This document shows, piece by piece, positions 17,152-26,155 of a stretch of DNA of 64,000 nucleotides. The position numbers and the translations under genes are program-made. The notes under the pieces were generated by a model. It was not told where the DNA came from, ran no database searches, and worked only from the letters and a program-made list of their open reading frames with translations. Numbering within the stretch: the stretch's first letter is position 1; each line of letters begins with the position of its first letter. Source of the stretch: Chryseobacterium angstadtii (GTDB lineage: Bacteria > Bacteroidota > Bacteroidia > Flavobacteriales > Weeksellaceae); the NCBI RefSeq assembly GCF_001045465.1, contig NZ_LFND01000007.1, forward strand, positions 1 through 64,000, given 5' to 3'.

Positions 17152-17366
17152 AGCACAACTGCGGATAATTCCAACATCGTAATCAAAAATTAATATCCTT
17201 CTCCCCGAAAGATATAAAACCTGCTTCACCTGATCACCAAAAGAAATATTTTCTAAAACACCCCAGACATAGCTTAAAATACACTTGAATTATGGTCGTG
17301 TACTGTATTACGTTTTTGTTCATGCATCTCATTAATAATGCTTAAATTTGTCGAAAACCAAAACAT

Positions 17367-18614
17367 ATGTCAACAGCAGCAACAGCAAAAAACTCACAGT
17401 ATTTTATTGACCTTGAAGACAAACATGGAGCACACAACTATCACCCTCTTCCGGTAGTTCTTGATCGCGGAGAAGGCGTTTTTGTATGGGATGTGGAAGG
17501 CAAAAAATATTATGACTTTCTTTCAGCATATTCTGCTGTGAACCAGGGGCACTCCCACCCGAAAATTGTAGCCGCTTTAGTAGATCAGGCTCAAAAACTG
17601 GCCTTGACTTCAAGAGCATTCTACAACTCAAAATTAGGCGAATACGAGCAGAAAATCACGACTCTTTTTGGATTTGATAAGGTTCTTCCTATGAATTCCG
17701 GAGCTGAAGCCGTAGAAACTGCTGTAAAAATAGCCAGAAAATGGAGCTACGAAGTAAAAGGAATCTCAGAAAACGCCGCTAAGATTATTGTTTGTGAAAA
17801 CAACTTTCACGGAAGAACAACTACTATTGTTTCGTTCTCAAATGATCCTGATGCGAACCAAAATTACGGTCCATTCACACCGGGATTCATCAAAATCCCT
17901 TATAATGATACAGCAGCTTTAGAAGAAGTACTTAACAGAGAAGCGGGAAATATCGCTGCATTCTTAGTAGAACCTATTCAGGGGGAAGCAGGAGTTTATG
18001 TACCGGACGAAGGCTTTTTGAAAAATGCTTCGGAGCTTTGTAAAAAACACAATGTACTTTTCATTGCTGATGAAGTTCAGACCGGTATTGCAAGAACAGG
18101 ACAACTGATTGCATGCCACCACGAAAATGTACAGCCGGATATCCTGATCTTAGGAAAGGCCCTTTCCGGAGGAATGTATCCCGTATCGGCAGTATTGGCC
18201 AATGACGAGATCATGCATGTAATCAAACCGGGACAACACGGTTCTACATTTGGTGGAAACCCGATTGCCTGTGCAGTTGCCGTAGCCGCATTGGATGTAG
18301 TAGCTGATGAAAAACTATCTGAAAGAGCAGAACAGCTTGGGCAGCTTTTCAGATCTGAAATTGAAAAGATTATTGAAAAGAACGACCTTATCACCAAAGT
18401 AAGAGGAAAAGGTTTATTGAATGCGATCCTGATCAATGACACACCGGACAGCTCTACCGCCTGGAATTTATGTTTACAGCTTAAAGAAAACGGTCTCCTT
18501 GCAAAACCTACCCACGGAAATATCATCAGATTGGCACCACCTTTGGTTATTACAGAAGAGCAGCTTTTAGACTGCGTCAGAATCATTGAAAAAACTATCA
18601 CAGAATTTCGTTAA
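17367..18614 (+). CDS. rocD: Ornithine--oxo-acid transaminase
   Basis: 415 residues, class III PLP-dependent aminotransferase. Visible: [20 protein letters not shown], the H-G-R-T-T PLP phosphate region, E-P-I-Q-G-E-A-G-V near residue 200, D-E-V-Q-T-G near 235, the Schiff-base lysine in L-G-K-A-L-S-G-G and the ending [14 protein letters not shown]. These are ornithine aminotransferase signatures: the enzyme turns ornithine and 2-oxoglutarate into glutamate-5-semialdehyde and glutamate. The next gene overlaps its stop (TAATG), so rocD is coupled to a glycosyltransferase with no obvious metabolic link. Confidence 0.93.
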   Translation: MSTAATAKNSQYFIDLEDKHGAHNYHPLPVVLDRGEGVFVWDVEGKKYYDFLSAYSAVNQGHSHPKIVAALVDQAQKLALTSRAFYNSKLGEYEQKITTLFGFDKVLPMNSGAEAVETAVKIARKWSYEVKGISENAAKIIVCENNFHGRTTTIVSFSNDPDANQNYGPFTPGFIKIPYNDTAALEEVLNREAGNIAAFLVEPIQGEAGVYVPDEGFLKNASELCKKHNVLFIADEVQTGIARTGQLIACHHENVQPDILILGKALSGGMYPVSAVLANDEIMHVIKPGQHGSTFGGNPIACAVAVAALDVVADEKLSERAEQLGQLFRSEIEKIIEKNDLITKVRGKGLLNAILINDTPDSSTAWNLCLQLKENGLLAKPTHGNIIRLAPPLVITEEQLLDCVRIIEKTITEFR

Positions 18615-19369
18615 TGAAGTTATCAGTCTGTTATATTGTTTTAAATGGAGAAAGAATCATTGAGAAAAGTATCAGAAGCGTTCATGAGATAGCCGATGAG
18701 ATTATTGTCGTTGATTCTTTTTCCACAGACAAAACGGAAGAAATCTGTCGTGGATTTCCGAAAGTAAAATTTATTCAAAAAAAATTTCTCGGCTTCGGCT
18801 GTCAGAAAAACTATACCCTGTCTGAAGCTTCGGGAGAATGGATCCTGTTTTTAGATTCCGATGAAGTTCCAGACGAAACGGCTGTACATGCCATTAAAGA
18901 AATTTTAAAAAGCTCTGATCCTTCTTACAAAGTATACGAGATTCACTTCAACAATATTCTGCTGAAGAAAACCATCCGGTATGGAGGCTGGGGCAATGTA
19001 TGGAGAGAGCGGTTCTTCAAAAAAGGTCACGGAAAATATTCTGACGATCTGGTGCATGAATGTTTTATTACAAAAGATAAAAAAGGGAAATTACCCGGAA
19101 ATATCAACCACTACACCTATAAAAGTATCGCCCATCATATTGACAAAATCAATAACTACACTCAGCTGATGGCAGAAAAAAAGGTTTCCAATGGAAAATC
19201 GGTATCTCTTTTTAAAATTATCTTTTCTCCTTTCTACGATTTTATGAAAACCTACTTTTTCAAACTGGGTTTTCTGGATGGAGTGGCCGGATTTTATATT
19301 TCAATCACCGGGGCATTTTATACGTTCCTGAAATATATTAAAATCAACGAAATTCTCAAGTTCAAATAA
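18614..19369 (+). CDS. Family 2 glycosyltransferase (WaaE/KdtX-like)
   Basis: 251 residues, a GT-A fold: N-terminal L-S-V-C-Y-I-V-L-N-G-E-R, D-S-F-S-T-D-K-T near residue 36, and the metal-binding D-X-D segment F-L-D-S-D-E-V-P. The G-G-W-G-N-V-W-R-E-R-F-F-K segment is typical of the LPS-core WaaE/beta-1,4-glucosyltransferase group. A hydrophobic C-terminal part (about 195-240) suggests membrane association. Its ATG overlaps the rocD stop by one base, and it is followed by a strong terminator. The probable role is addition of a sugar to LPS core or another surface glycan. Confidence 0.85.
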   Translation: MKLSVCYIVLNGERIIEKSIRSVHEIADEIIVVDSFSTDKTEEICRGFPKVKFIQKKFLGFGCQKNYTLSEASGEWILFLDSDEVPDETAVHAIKEILKSSDPSYKVYEIHFNNILLKKTIRYGGWGNVWRERFFKKGHGKYSDDLVHECFITKDKKGKLPGNINHYTYKSIAHHIDKINNYTQLMAEKKVSNGKSVSLFKIIFSPFYDFMKTYFFKLGFLDGVAGFYISITGAFYTFLKYIKINEILKFK

Positions 19370-19392
19370 TCATCTTTGGATTTAAAAATAAA

Positions 19393-19440
19393 AACAGCCG
19401 GACTGCCAATTCATTATTGTCAGTCCGGCTGCTTCTTTTA
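19393..19440 (+). terminator. Terminator after the rocD-glycosyltransferase pair
   Basis: CAGCCGGACTG (19395-19405) and CAGTCCGGCTG (19421-19431) make a GC-rich 11-bp stem followed by a T-rich tract. Confidence 0.9.
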
Positions 19441-19772
19441 TTCCCTGTATTAGCCCGCTCTTATTCATGAGAACAAATGGTTATAGATAGTCCGATTCCC
19501 TCTGTTTATCCTTTTATTGTCCTTATTAAAAGATCTTTATTTAGCTTTGAATCTGGCTATACATTAGTATGAACCTCATTTTAAGGTATTTTTAAGCGAC
19601 TGCATTCAATATTTAATTAATTTTGAATGTTGTAACAGATCTCTTTTTATATAGACTCATACATTAGTAATCAATTAGCCCGTAAATAAAAAAATAGAAT
19701 TAAATGGATCATAAGAAACTTTTACAGATATCAATCCGGTAAAAATGATCAGGTCCCAAAATTCAGATAACC
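19441..19772. other. 332-bp intergenic region before the deacetylase gene
   Basis: No credible coding sequence. A possible promoter is TAGCTTTG (19542-19549) with TTG at 19517-19519, which would give a leader of over 200 bases. The 11-mer ATACATTAGTA occurs twice, exactly 100 bases apart (19559 and 19659); its meaning is unknown. Confidence 0.4.
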
Positions 19773-20516
19773 ATGTTTAGATTTGTTAAAAGGACACTTG
19801 GATTTTCCAAAGCAGAAAGTGTCCGCATTCTTATGTATCATAAAGTTCTACCGAAGAAAAACATCTCCGGGAAAGATTTTTTAACGGTATCTACAGAAGA
19901 TCTCGAAGTACAGTTCCAGTACATTAAAAACAATTACAACGCCTTATTTTTTGATGAGCTCAATACCCAAAAACATTTAAAAAATAAGCTTATTCTAACT
20001 TTTGATGACGGCTACCTCAACAATCTGCAATACCTGGTGCCATTATTGGAAAAGTACCAGTTGAAAGCCACGATTTTCATCCCAACCGGGCTGATTCTTA
20101 AAAATGAGAAGGAGCAAAACCGTGAAATGATGACGTTTGAAGAAATCAAATCTCTTAATCCCAAATATGTTGAAGTTGCCCTGCACAGCCATGGCCATAA
20201 GAATTATTCAGAAATTTCGCTGCAGGAAACAGCAGATGATCTCTATGAAAATATCAAAACACTGGAAGAGAGGAAAATTCCTTTCACCAAGGTACTCGCC
20301 TATCCTTACGGTAAATTCCCAAAAAAAGGAGAGCACAAAAGACAATTCTTCTCCTTATTGGAAAATGCAGGCATCACTTCTGCAGTACGAATTGGAAACA
20401 ATATTGATTATTATCCCTGGAAAAACAAATTCGAGATCAAAAGAATTGATATCAAAGGAGGTGACAGTTTCAGCGTATTTAAATGGAAACTGAGACTCGG
20501 AAAGATTAAACTTTAA
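19773..20516 (+). CDS. Polysaccharide deacetylase (NodB-like, CE4)
   Basis: 247 residues. The NodB homology domain shows motif 1 T-F-D-D-G-Y (D78, D79), the zinc-binding motif 2 as H-S-H-G-H, and motif 3 A-Y-P-Y-G-K. CE4 enzymes remove N- or O-acetyl groups from polysaccharides. No signal peptide is present, which is usual for the Bacteroidetes members sitting in glycan loci and suggests action on a lipid-linked or cytoplasmic precursor. The 3' end overlaps the convergent glycosyltransferase gene by four bases. Confidence 0.88.
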   Translation: MFRFVKRTLGFSKAESVRILMYHKVLPKKNISGKDFLTVSTEDLEVQFQYIKNNYNALFFDELNTQKHLKNKLILTFDDGYLNNLQYLVPLLEKYQLKATIFIPTGLILKNEKEQNREMMTFEEIKSLNPKYVEVALHSHGHKNYSEISLQETADDLYENIKTLEERKIPFTKVLAYPYGKFPKKGEHKRQFFSLLENAGITSAVRIGNNIDYYPWKNKFEIKRIDIKGGDSFSVFKWKLRLGKIKL

Positions 20517-21592
20517 TTCAGGAGCTCACGGTAAAGATTTTCGTAGGCATCTGCCATTTCAAGATACCCAAACTTCAGGGCTCTCTCTTTCAGCTGCGAA
20601 GCATATTCATTTGTTTTGGAACCATACGCCTGCATCCCCGAAGCGTATATCTGCTGCATATGTTCTGCTGAAAAATCATCAAAATAAAAGGCCAGATTTC
20701 CTCCGATTTCCGGAAGACTGGTCAGCTTACTTAAAAAAACAGGTTTTCCGAAATACATGGCTTCCACAGGCGGAATTCCAAAACCTTCGGCCAGTGAGGG
20801 ATGGCAATAGGATTCGCAGTGCTGAAGAAGATAATATTTCTCATTATTGTCTACATTTTCCACAATATGAACTCTGTTTTCCAATCCCAATGTTTTAATT
20901 TTCTCCAGAAACCTCTCTTTGTAGGCAGATTTTGCTGAAGAAGTTACCAATACGAGATCCCTGTCGTTTTTTGAAATCAGATCCAGCAAAACCTCCTGGT
21001 TCTTTTTGGGAAACAGCACTCCGATATTCAAAATGTATTTTCTTCCGATGAAACTGTACTTTTGTTCAGACCTGAATTCAGTTGTTTCAGGAAAAGTAAG
21101 TCCGTTATAGATTACTTTTACTTTTACCGAATCTTTCAATTTAAAAATAGCTTTGTTTTTAAGAAAATCTTCTTTTACAAATTCTGAGATACAGACCAGC
21201 GCATCTGCATTTCCAATGTTTTTCTGAACAAGTTTGGTACTTTTTTTCACCTTTTGATCAGAACTGTTGTCATGAAGAAAATTAAGATCGTGAAGAGTGA
21301 CTACTTTTTTCTGTCCTTTTTTTATGCTGTGAAAATAATCTGAAAGCTGATGTGTGGTATGAATAAGAGAAAAAGATCCGGTATTGAATGGAATTTTCTT
21401 CTGCCAGAACTTCCAATTGATAATTTTAAAGTTTTTTTTCGTTATTGGAAGATTTTTTTTTGGTCCGTAAAAAGTATAATCAAAATCAGAGCTTTTCTCG
21501 TCCAGACCCTTTATTAATGAAATACATACGTTGGCAATTCCCGACTTCGGGTACTTCAATCTTTCGGCATCAATTAGAATTTTTTGTTTCAT
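20513..21592 (-). CDS. Family 4 glycosyltransferase
   Basis: 359 residues from the ATG at 21592 (M-K-Q-K-I-L-I-D-A-E-R-L). GT-B fold: an N-terminal acceptor half with H-T-T-H-Q-L-S-D and V-T-L-H-D-L-N-F, and a C-terminal donor half with I-L-N-I-G-V-L-F-P-K-K-N-Q-E, then C-H-P-S-L-A-E-G-F-G-I-P-P-V-E-A-M-Y-F-G-K-P-V. The last is the E-x7-E retaining GT4 signature. An ATG at 21610 and a TTG at 21613 are also in frame, but the -7 box TATTTTTG lies at 21618-21611, so transcription would start inside that region and the ATG at 21592 is preferred. Likely adds a hexose to a surface glycan. Confidence 0.85.
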   Translation of the reverse strand: MKQKILIDAERLKYPKSGIANVCISLIKGLDEKSSDFDYTFYGPKKNLPITKKNFKIINWKFWQKKIPFNTGSFSLIHTTHQLSDYFHSIKKGQKKVVTLHDLNFLHDNSSDQKVKKSTKLVQKNIGNADALVCISEFVKEDFLKNKAIFKLKDSVKVKVIYNGLTFPETTEFRSEQKYSFIGRKYILNIGVLFPKKNQEVLLDLISKNDRDLVLVTSSAKSAYKERFLEKIKTLGLENRVHIVENVDNNEKYYLLQHCESYCHPSLAEGFGIPPVEAMYFGKPVFLSKLTSLPEIGGNLAFYFDDFSAEHMQQIYASGMQAYGSKTNEYASQLKERALKFGYLEMADAYENLYRELLN

Positions 21593-21610
21593 TCCCGTCA
21601 GGCTTTTCAT

Positions 21611-21647
21611 CAAAAATATAAATTTAAATATGAAATTTTTATTTTTG
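21611..21647. promoter_or_regulatory. Divergent glycosyltransferase promoter
   Basis: Two identical -7 boxes TATTTTTG face away from each other: minus strand 21618-21611 and plus strand 21640-21647, 21 bases apart. The plus-strand box leaves only four bases before the ATG at 21652, implying a very short leader or a later start. Confidence 0.55.
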
Positions 21648-21651
21648 CAGT

Positions 21652-22629
21652 ATGAAAATTTGTTTAATCAGCTTCGATTTCTGGCATTATGACGAGCACA
21701 TAGTGGAAAAACTGAGTGATAGAGGCATTCAGGCATGCCATATCAACATCGGAGCCTTTACCCATAAAAATACCGGAGAACGTATAAAAAACACGTTCAG
21801 CAAGATTTTTCTGGGCAAAAACCCTAAATATCATAAAAGACAAAGTTTCATACTGGAATCTCTGGAAAAAATTGGAAAACAGGACCAGATTCTGGTGATC
21901 AACCCCGAAGCTATCGAAGAAAGCATTCATCAGAAAATACGGGAATATGCAGACAGGAATATAGCTTATCTTTACGACAGCATGGCCAGGAACCCGGCGA
22001 CCCATCTTCTGCATTATTTCGATACTATATTTTCTTTCGATGACAATGATGTACAGAATTTCGGATTCGAAAAAATAACCAATTATAATTATCTGGATCA
22101 TGTTCCGGCATCCAAGCAGCGTCCAAAACTGGATCTGTTCTACATCACGTCTTATGATCAGAAAAGGCTTTCCGCCCTGAATCTGCTGATCAACAGGCTG
22201 AACCCGATGAAAATAAAATTCGAGGTGTATATGGTAGGAAAGAAAGGCTGGAAAAATAAGCTGAATCAGATTATCGATAAGAAGAATATTGATGTTTTAA
22301 AATTCGGAAGAAAAAAAATTGCTCACCACGCACTGCCTGCTTACTATAAAAATACCAAAGTTATCCTTGATCTGATGCGTGCCGACCAGACGGGTCTCAG
22401 CTTCAGAATATTCGAAGCCATGGCTCTGGAAAAAAAGGTCATTACCGATAATCCTACGATCAAAACATACGATTTTTATAATCCTCATAATATTTTGGTG
22501 CTGGATAAGAACTTCCGCAATGTGAAAAAAGATTTTTTTAATACGCCATACGAAAAGCTGCCGGAAGAAGTTTATCATAAATATACACTGGATCACTGGA
22601 TAGATACTGTATTTAAACTTAATTCATGA
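21652..22629 (+). CDS. CgeB-like glycosyltransferase (GT-B), LPS/capsule type
   Basis: 325 residues. The C-terminal half (G-L-S-F-R-I-F-E-A-M-A-L-E-K-K-V-I-T-D, then Y-N-P-H-N-I-L-V-L) matches the donor-binding half of CgeB/GT1-like glycosyltransferases. The N-terminal half has the Rossmann-like opening K-I-C-L-I-S-F-D-F-W and I-A-Y-L-Y-D-S-M-A-R. Proteins of this type are often labelled RfaS-like LPS-core proteins; the sugar is unknown. Its last codons overlap the next glycosyltransferase by four bases (ATGA), so the two are coupled. Confidence 0.75.
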   Translation: MKICLISFDFWHYDEHIVEKLSDRGIQACHINIGAFTHKNTGERIKNTFSKIFLGKNPKYHKRQSFILESLEKIGKQDQILVINPEAIEESIHQKIREYADRNIAYLYDSMARNPATHLLHYFDTIFSFDDNDVQNFGFEKITNYNYLDHVPASKQRPKLDLFYITSYDQKRLSALNLLINRLNPMKIKFEVYMVGKKGWKNKLNQIIDKKNIDVLKFGRKKIAHHALPAYYKNTKVILDLMRADQTGLSFRIFEAMALEKKVITDNPTIKTYDFYNPHNILVLDKNFRNVKKDFFNTPYEKLPEEVYHKYTLDHWIDTVFKLNS

Positions 22630-23813
22630 AAGAAATAAAAAATGTGCTTATTGTAACCCGGGAATATAAGTGTTCTCGTACGCCGAAAGTAGGCGGCACA
22701 GGCGTTTTTTATAAAAATCTATGTACGGAACTGGTAAAAAAAGGAATAGCCGTACATGTTTTCCTGATTTCAAAATATGCATTTGATGCAGAGGAAGACG
22801 GAGTAAAGATTCATTCTATCAAAGATATTTTCAATGCCAATCCTCTTCTTGAACTGGTAAGGTCTTTTACCGGAAAACTGAAAGCTTTTGAGCAGATTCA
22901 TTTCAAAACCTATCTTTCCGAGAAAAGAATAATTTCGGATAAAATAAGTTCCTGGATCAAAAAGAATCACCTTCATTTTGATATTGCAGAAACCCACGAC
23001 TTCGACGGTCTGGCCCTTTCTATTCCCAAAGAAATTCCTTATACAATCAGATGCCACGGTTCCTGGTCTGTGCTGGAAAAGTATTTCGGATATAAAAAAG
23101 TACATAAAGGGCGTGTATTCTGTGAGAAAGAAGCTTTAAAAAAATCGGACAACATTATTACGATATCTCAATACAATGAGAGGATCAACAAAAGCCTTTT
23201 CGCGATTAAAAATCCTAAACTCATCTACAACGGTATTGATGAAACATTCTATAAGCCTGATGAAAGTACGGAAATCATTCCTCAATCTGTTTTCTTTTTG
23301 GGCAATGTATCTTTTGAGAAAGGAGCGGAAACGCTTATCCGTTCTTTTATTACACTTAAACAAAATAAACCCGGCGCATCTCTCCATTTCATAGGAAATC
23401 CCAACCATTATCCGGAATACGTTACAGAGAACATTCAGGATAATGAAATCAGAAGTTCCATTCATTTTCATGGCAACAAATCAGGGACGGAGATTGTACA
23501 GCTGATAGGCAAAGCAGAGACAGTATGCTTCCCCTCCAAAGGTGAAAATTTTAGCTTATCTTTGCTGGAAGTAATGGCCATGCAAAAACCGGTAGTATGT
23601 TCTGCTATAGATTCCTTTAAAGAAATTATACAGGAGCCTGAAAACGGCCTTATTGCTGAGGAAGACAACTTCCACGAAAAGATAAGTCTCATTTTTGAAG
23701 ACGATGAACTGAGAAGCAGGATAGCACTTAATGCCCGGAAATTAATAGAATCAAAATTCGGCATTGATAAAATGGTTGATGAAACCATCAGCTATTACCG
23801 GGAGATTATATAG
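22626..23813 (+). CDS. Family 4 glycosyltransferase
   Basis: 395 residues, GT-B fold. The N-terminal domain has V-G-G-T-G-V-F-Y-K-N-L near residue 20, typical of the donor/acceptor glycine loop in GT4. The C-terminal domain has F-F-L-G-N-V-S-F-E-K-G-A-E-T-L and the signature F-P-S-K-G-E-N-F-S-L-S-L-L-E-V-M-A-M-Q-K. It is translationally coupled to the preceding gene (ATGA overlap). It most likely transfers a nucleotide-sugar hexose in the surface-glycan pathway. Confidence 0.88.
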   Translation: MKEIKNVLIVTREYKCSRTPKVGGTGVFYKNLCTELVKKGIAVHVFLISKYAFDAEEDGVKIHSIKDIFNANPLLELVRSFTGKLKAFEQIHFKTYLSEKRIISDKISSWIKKNHLHFDIAETHDFDGLALSIPKEIPYTIRCHGSWSVLEKYFGYKKVHKGRVFCEKEALKKSDNIITISQYNERINKSLFAIKNPKLIYNGIDETFYKPDESTEIIPQSVFFLGNVSFEKGAETLIRSFITLKQNKPGASLHFIGNPNHYPEYVTENIQDNEIRSSIHFHGNKSGTEIVQLIGKAETVCFPSKGENFSLSLLEVMAMQKPVVCSAIDSFKEIIQEPENGLIAEEDNFHEKISLIFEDDELRSRIALNARKLIESKFGIDKMVDETISYYREII

Positions 23814-23877
23814 AAAACAGATCTGTAATCACCGGAAATAGTGACCGAACTTCTTAGGTCATCCTAAGTTTTAGAAT

Positions 23878-25125
23878 ATGAATGCAAAGGAACAAATTGA
23901 AAATTTAGAAGTACAGCTTAAAGCACTTAGAAAAAAATATTACATCAAATCTTTTTTCAGAAAAGCAAAGAGGCTGGTAACCGATTTTTTACCGCTGGAT
24001 TCTATACCCTCTGAATACTGTGCAGAAAAAATTAAAATCAGTGAGAAAAATGAGGCCGAACTTTTTCTGCCCCAAACTTTTGATGCACCGCAGGTTTCTG
24101 TAAAAACACCGAAAAATGCTATAGAAATTTATGCATTACAGGATGTATTGTGCATTCCTAATTCCACCTATTTTCTGGATCTTAAAAAAGAGAAAATCTT
24201 TTATGAGAGATGGCATGATGACGACAGGATTACGTATGTATACAATACGGATAATCTGATGCAGCATTCCATGACGCTTGCCAAAGTGAAAAATCATAAG
24301 AATGTGTACTATGATGAGGAAGCTATTTTCCTGGGCGGAACCTTTACTTTTAATTATTATCATTTTCTGGTAGACATCCTGTCTAAAGTAGAGTTTTTCA
24401 AATACATTCCGGATGCCAAAAATAAGCTGATCGTTATAGACGAAGATGTGCAGAAGGTAGAAAACCTGAAAGATCTTCTGATGTTTTTCCTTAAAGATTA
24501 TAAAGTTATATTTCTCAACCATAACAAGAATTACTATCAATTTAAAAAGCTTTGGCACATCACCAGTAACAACTATGCAGTTCCGAATATTATGCCGGGG
24601 GTAGACTATGAAGCCGGATTTGCCAAGCTGTCGAAAACATCTCTGCAATATCTCAGAAAAACAGCTTTTGAGAATCTGGATATGACTAAAGTCCGCATTA
24701 AGCCTGTTCAGAAGATATTTATTTCCAGAAGATCCCAGTTCAGAAAATATAATGCAGACGAAATTCTGGAAGTAGCAAAAAAATATGGATTTGAGGAAGT
24801 CTTTTTTGAAGATCTGAATATACACGAACAGATTTATCTGGTGAACACTGCCGAATATATGATAGGTCCAAGCGGTGCTGCCTGGACTAATGTTCTGTTC
24901 GCGAATCCTAAAGCAAAAGGTTTAAGCTGGTTCAGTTCCGTGTGGGGAGATTTTGCTATCTTCTCAACCTTAGCGAAAGAAGTGAATTTCGATCTTTATT
25001 TTTATATTTACCCGCAGGATTATGAAGGCTTCCATGAAGATTACAGACTGGACCCTGAGGTTTTTGATCAGTATCTGAATAAGCTGATCAACTTACCGGC
25101 TGCGGAAATTCAAAATCATCCGTAA
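23878..25125 (+). CDS. Family 61 glycosyltransferase (DUF563)
   Basis: 415 residues. The GT61 core is visible: N-Y-Y-H-F-L-V-D-I-L-S-K near residue 160, K-I-F-I-S-R-R-S-Q-F-R-K near residue 280, and G-P-S-G-A-A-W-T-N-V-L-F-A near residue 335. The N-terminus is a short coiled-coil-like helix with no signal peptide. GT61 enzymes in bacteria act on capsular and O-antigen sugars. Same direction as the two preceding glycosyltransferases, 64 bases after them, so probably the same operon. Confidence 0.85.
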   Translation: MNAKEQIENLEVQLKALRKKYYIKSFFRKAKRLVTDFLPLDSIPSEYCAEKIKISEKNEAELFLPQTFDAPQVSVKTPKNAIEIYALQDVLCIPNSTYFLDLKKEKIFYERWHDDDRITYVYNTDNLMQHSMTLAKVKNHKNVYYDEEAIFLGGTFTFNYYHFLVDILSKVEFFKYIPDAKNKLIVIDEDVQKVENLKDLLMFFLKDYKVIFLNHNKNYYQFKKLWHITSNNYAVPNIMPGVDYEAGFAKLSKTSLQYLRKTAFENLDMTKVRIKPVQKIFISRRSQFRKYNADEILEVAKKYGFEEVFFEDLNIHEQIYLVNTAEYMIGPSGAAWTNVLFANPKAKGLSWFSSVWGDFAIFSTLAKEVNFDLYFYIYPQDYEGFHEDYRLDPEVFDQYLNKLINLPAAEIQNHP

Positions 25126-25382
25126 CTATAAAAAATAACTCACCATAACCGACCTGAATACCGCTGAGAATAAACTTAGAAAAACAGATACATACCACTT
25201 TAATTCTCAATCAATTGAATTAAAAAACACCTCTGCTTTTATTTTTAATTTCTCCACATTTCTATGTATGTTGTATTTAAAATTAATGTAAATTTCGCAG
25301 TTCAAAAAAAGTATTCATCAATATTATTTTTTTGACTGAATTTTAATTATAAATCAATCGGTTACTTAGAAAAAACATACGC
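25126..25382. other. 257-bp AT-rich gap between the glycan block and the secreted pair
   Basis: No ORF, hairpin with T run or full promoter consensus is seen. Confidence 0.4.
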
Positions 25383-26153
25383 ATGAAATTGATTTTTACG
25401 GGTCTTTTATTCTTCAGTTCTTTCTTTTACGGACAATTTTCTGATAACTTCAACAATCATCATCTTTCAAAGGCTCCGGAAGAATGGGCTATACTCAGAG
25501 GAAAAAATGATGCGGGAGATGATTTTAATAACTGGAAACTGGAAAGTCTGAATAAAGACGGCTCAGATCAATGTTTCTTTGTAAGGTATGAGAATTCGGG
25601 TGAATTAAATGAGGATTGGCTGATTAGTCCTAAAATAGATTTAACTGATTATGAGGGTAATTTCCTGGTCTTTTCCCAACACAACTCTTTTGTGGGCAAT
25701 ACTACAAAATACGAAATAAAAATTTCTACAGATTCGCAACTCGACCGTGACCAGTTTCAAACCGTGGCGTCTTATACCGATTCTTCATTTGGTAAAAATT
25801 TCAGTTTAAAAAGAATCAATATTTCGAAATTTGACAAGAAGCAGATCTATATTGCTTTTGTAAAAAAAGATGATGACGGCAATAACTGGTATATAGACAA
25901 TGTATCCGTCAAAGGAAAACCGGTATCCGAAAAAAGCAAACCCTTATTTTACCCTAATCCAACGTCCGGAGAGCTTAATGCCGAAAAAAGCGTCCAATCT
26001 CTTCAGGTCTTGAGTATGGATAACAGGCTGCTGAAAACCTATTCGGATGTAAATGCCATTGATATCTCCGATCTTCCGGCCGGAATGTATCTGCTTAAAG
26101 GAACCTATGACAATAAAGAAATTTTTGAACAAAAAATTGTAAAAGAAAATTAA
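25383..26153 (+). CDS. Secreted choice-of-anchor J protein, T9SS type A
   Basis: 256 residues. The signal peptide (about 1-19, F-F-S-S-F-F-Y-G-Q) is followed by a cleaved-adhesin/choice-of-anchor J domain (about 20-175, with E-D-W-L-I-S-P-K-I-D-L and N-W-Y-I-D-N-V-S-V) and a type A sorting domain (from F-Y-P-N-P-T near 192 to K-I-V-K-E). The fold is a carbohydrate- or protein-binding jelly roll. The ceramidase-like gene begins two bases after its stop, so the two form a transcription unit; this protein could help bind the substrate surface. Confidence 0.85.
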   Translation: MKLIFTGLLFFSSFFYGQFSDNFNNHHLSKAPEEWAILRGKNDAGDDFNNWKLESLNKDGSDQCFFVRYENSGELNEDWLISPKIDLTDYEGNFLVFSQHNSFVGNTTKYEIKISTDSQLDRDQFQTVASYTDSSFGKNFSLKRINISKFDKKQIYIAFVKKDDDGNNWYIDNVSVKGKPVSEKSKPLFYPNPTSGELNAEKSVQSLQVLSMDNRLLKTYSDVNAIDISDLPAGMYLLKGTYDNKEIFEQKIVKEN

Positions 26154-26155
26154 CC

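Noticed and set aside
24136-24825. 229-residue ORF antisense to the GT61 gene
   Set aside because: Long but lies wholly within a well-supported glycosyltransferase; composition is rich in Ile/Phe/Tyr/Lys without recognisable motifs, as expected of a shadow frame.
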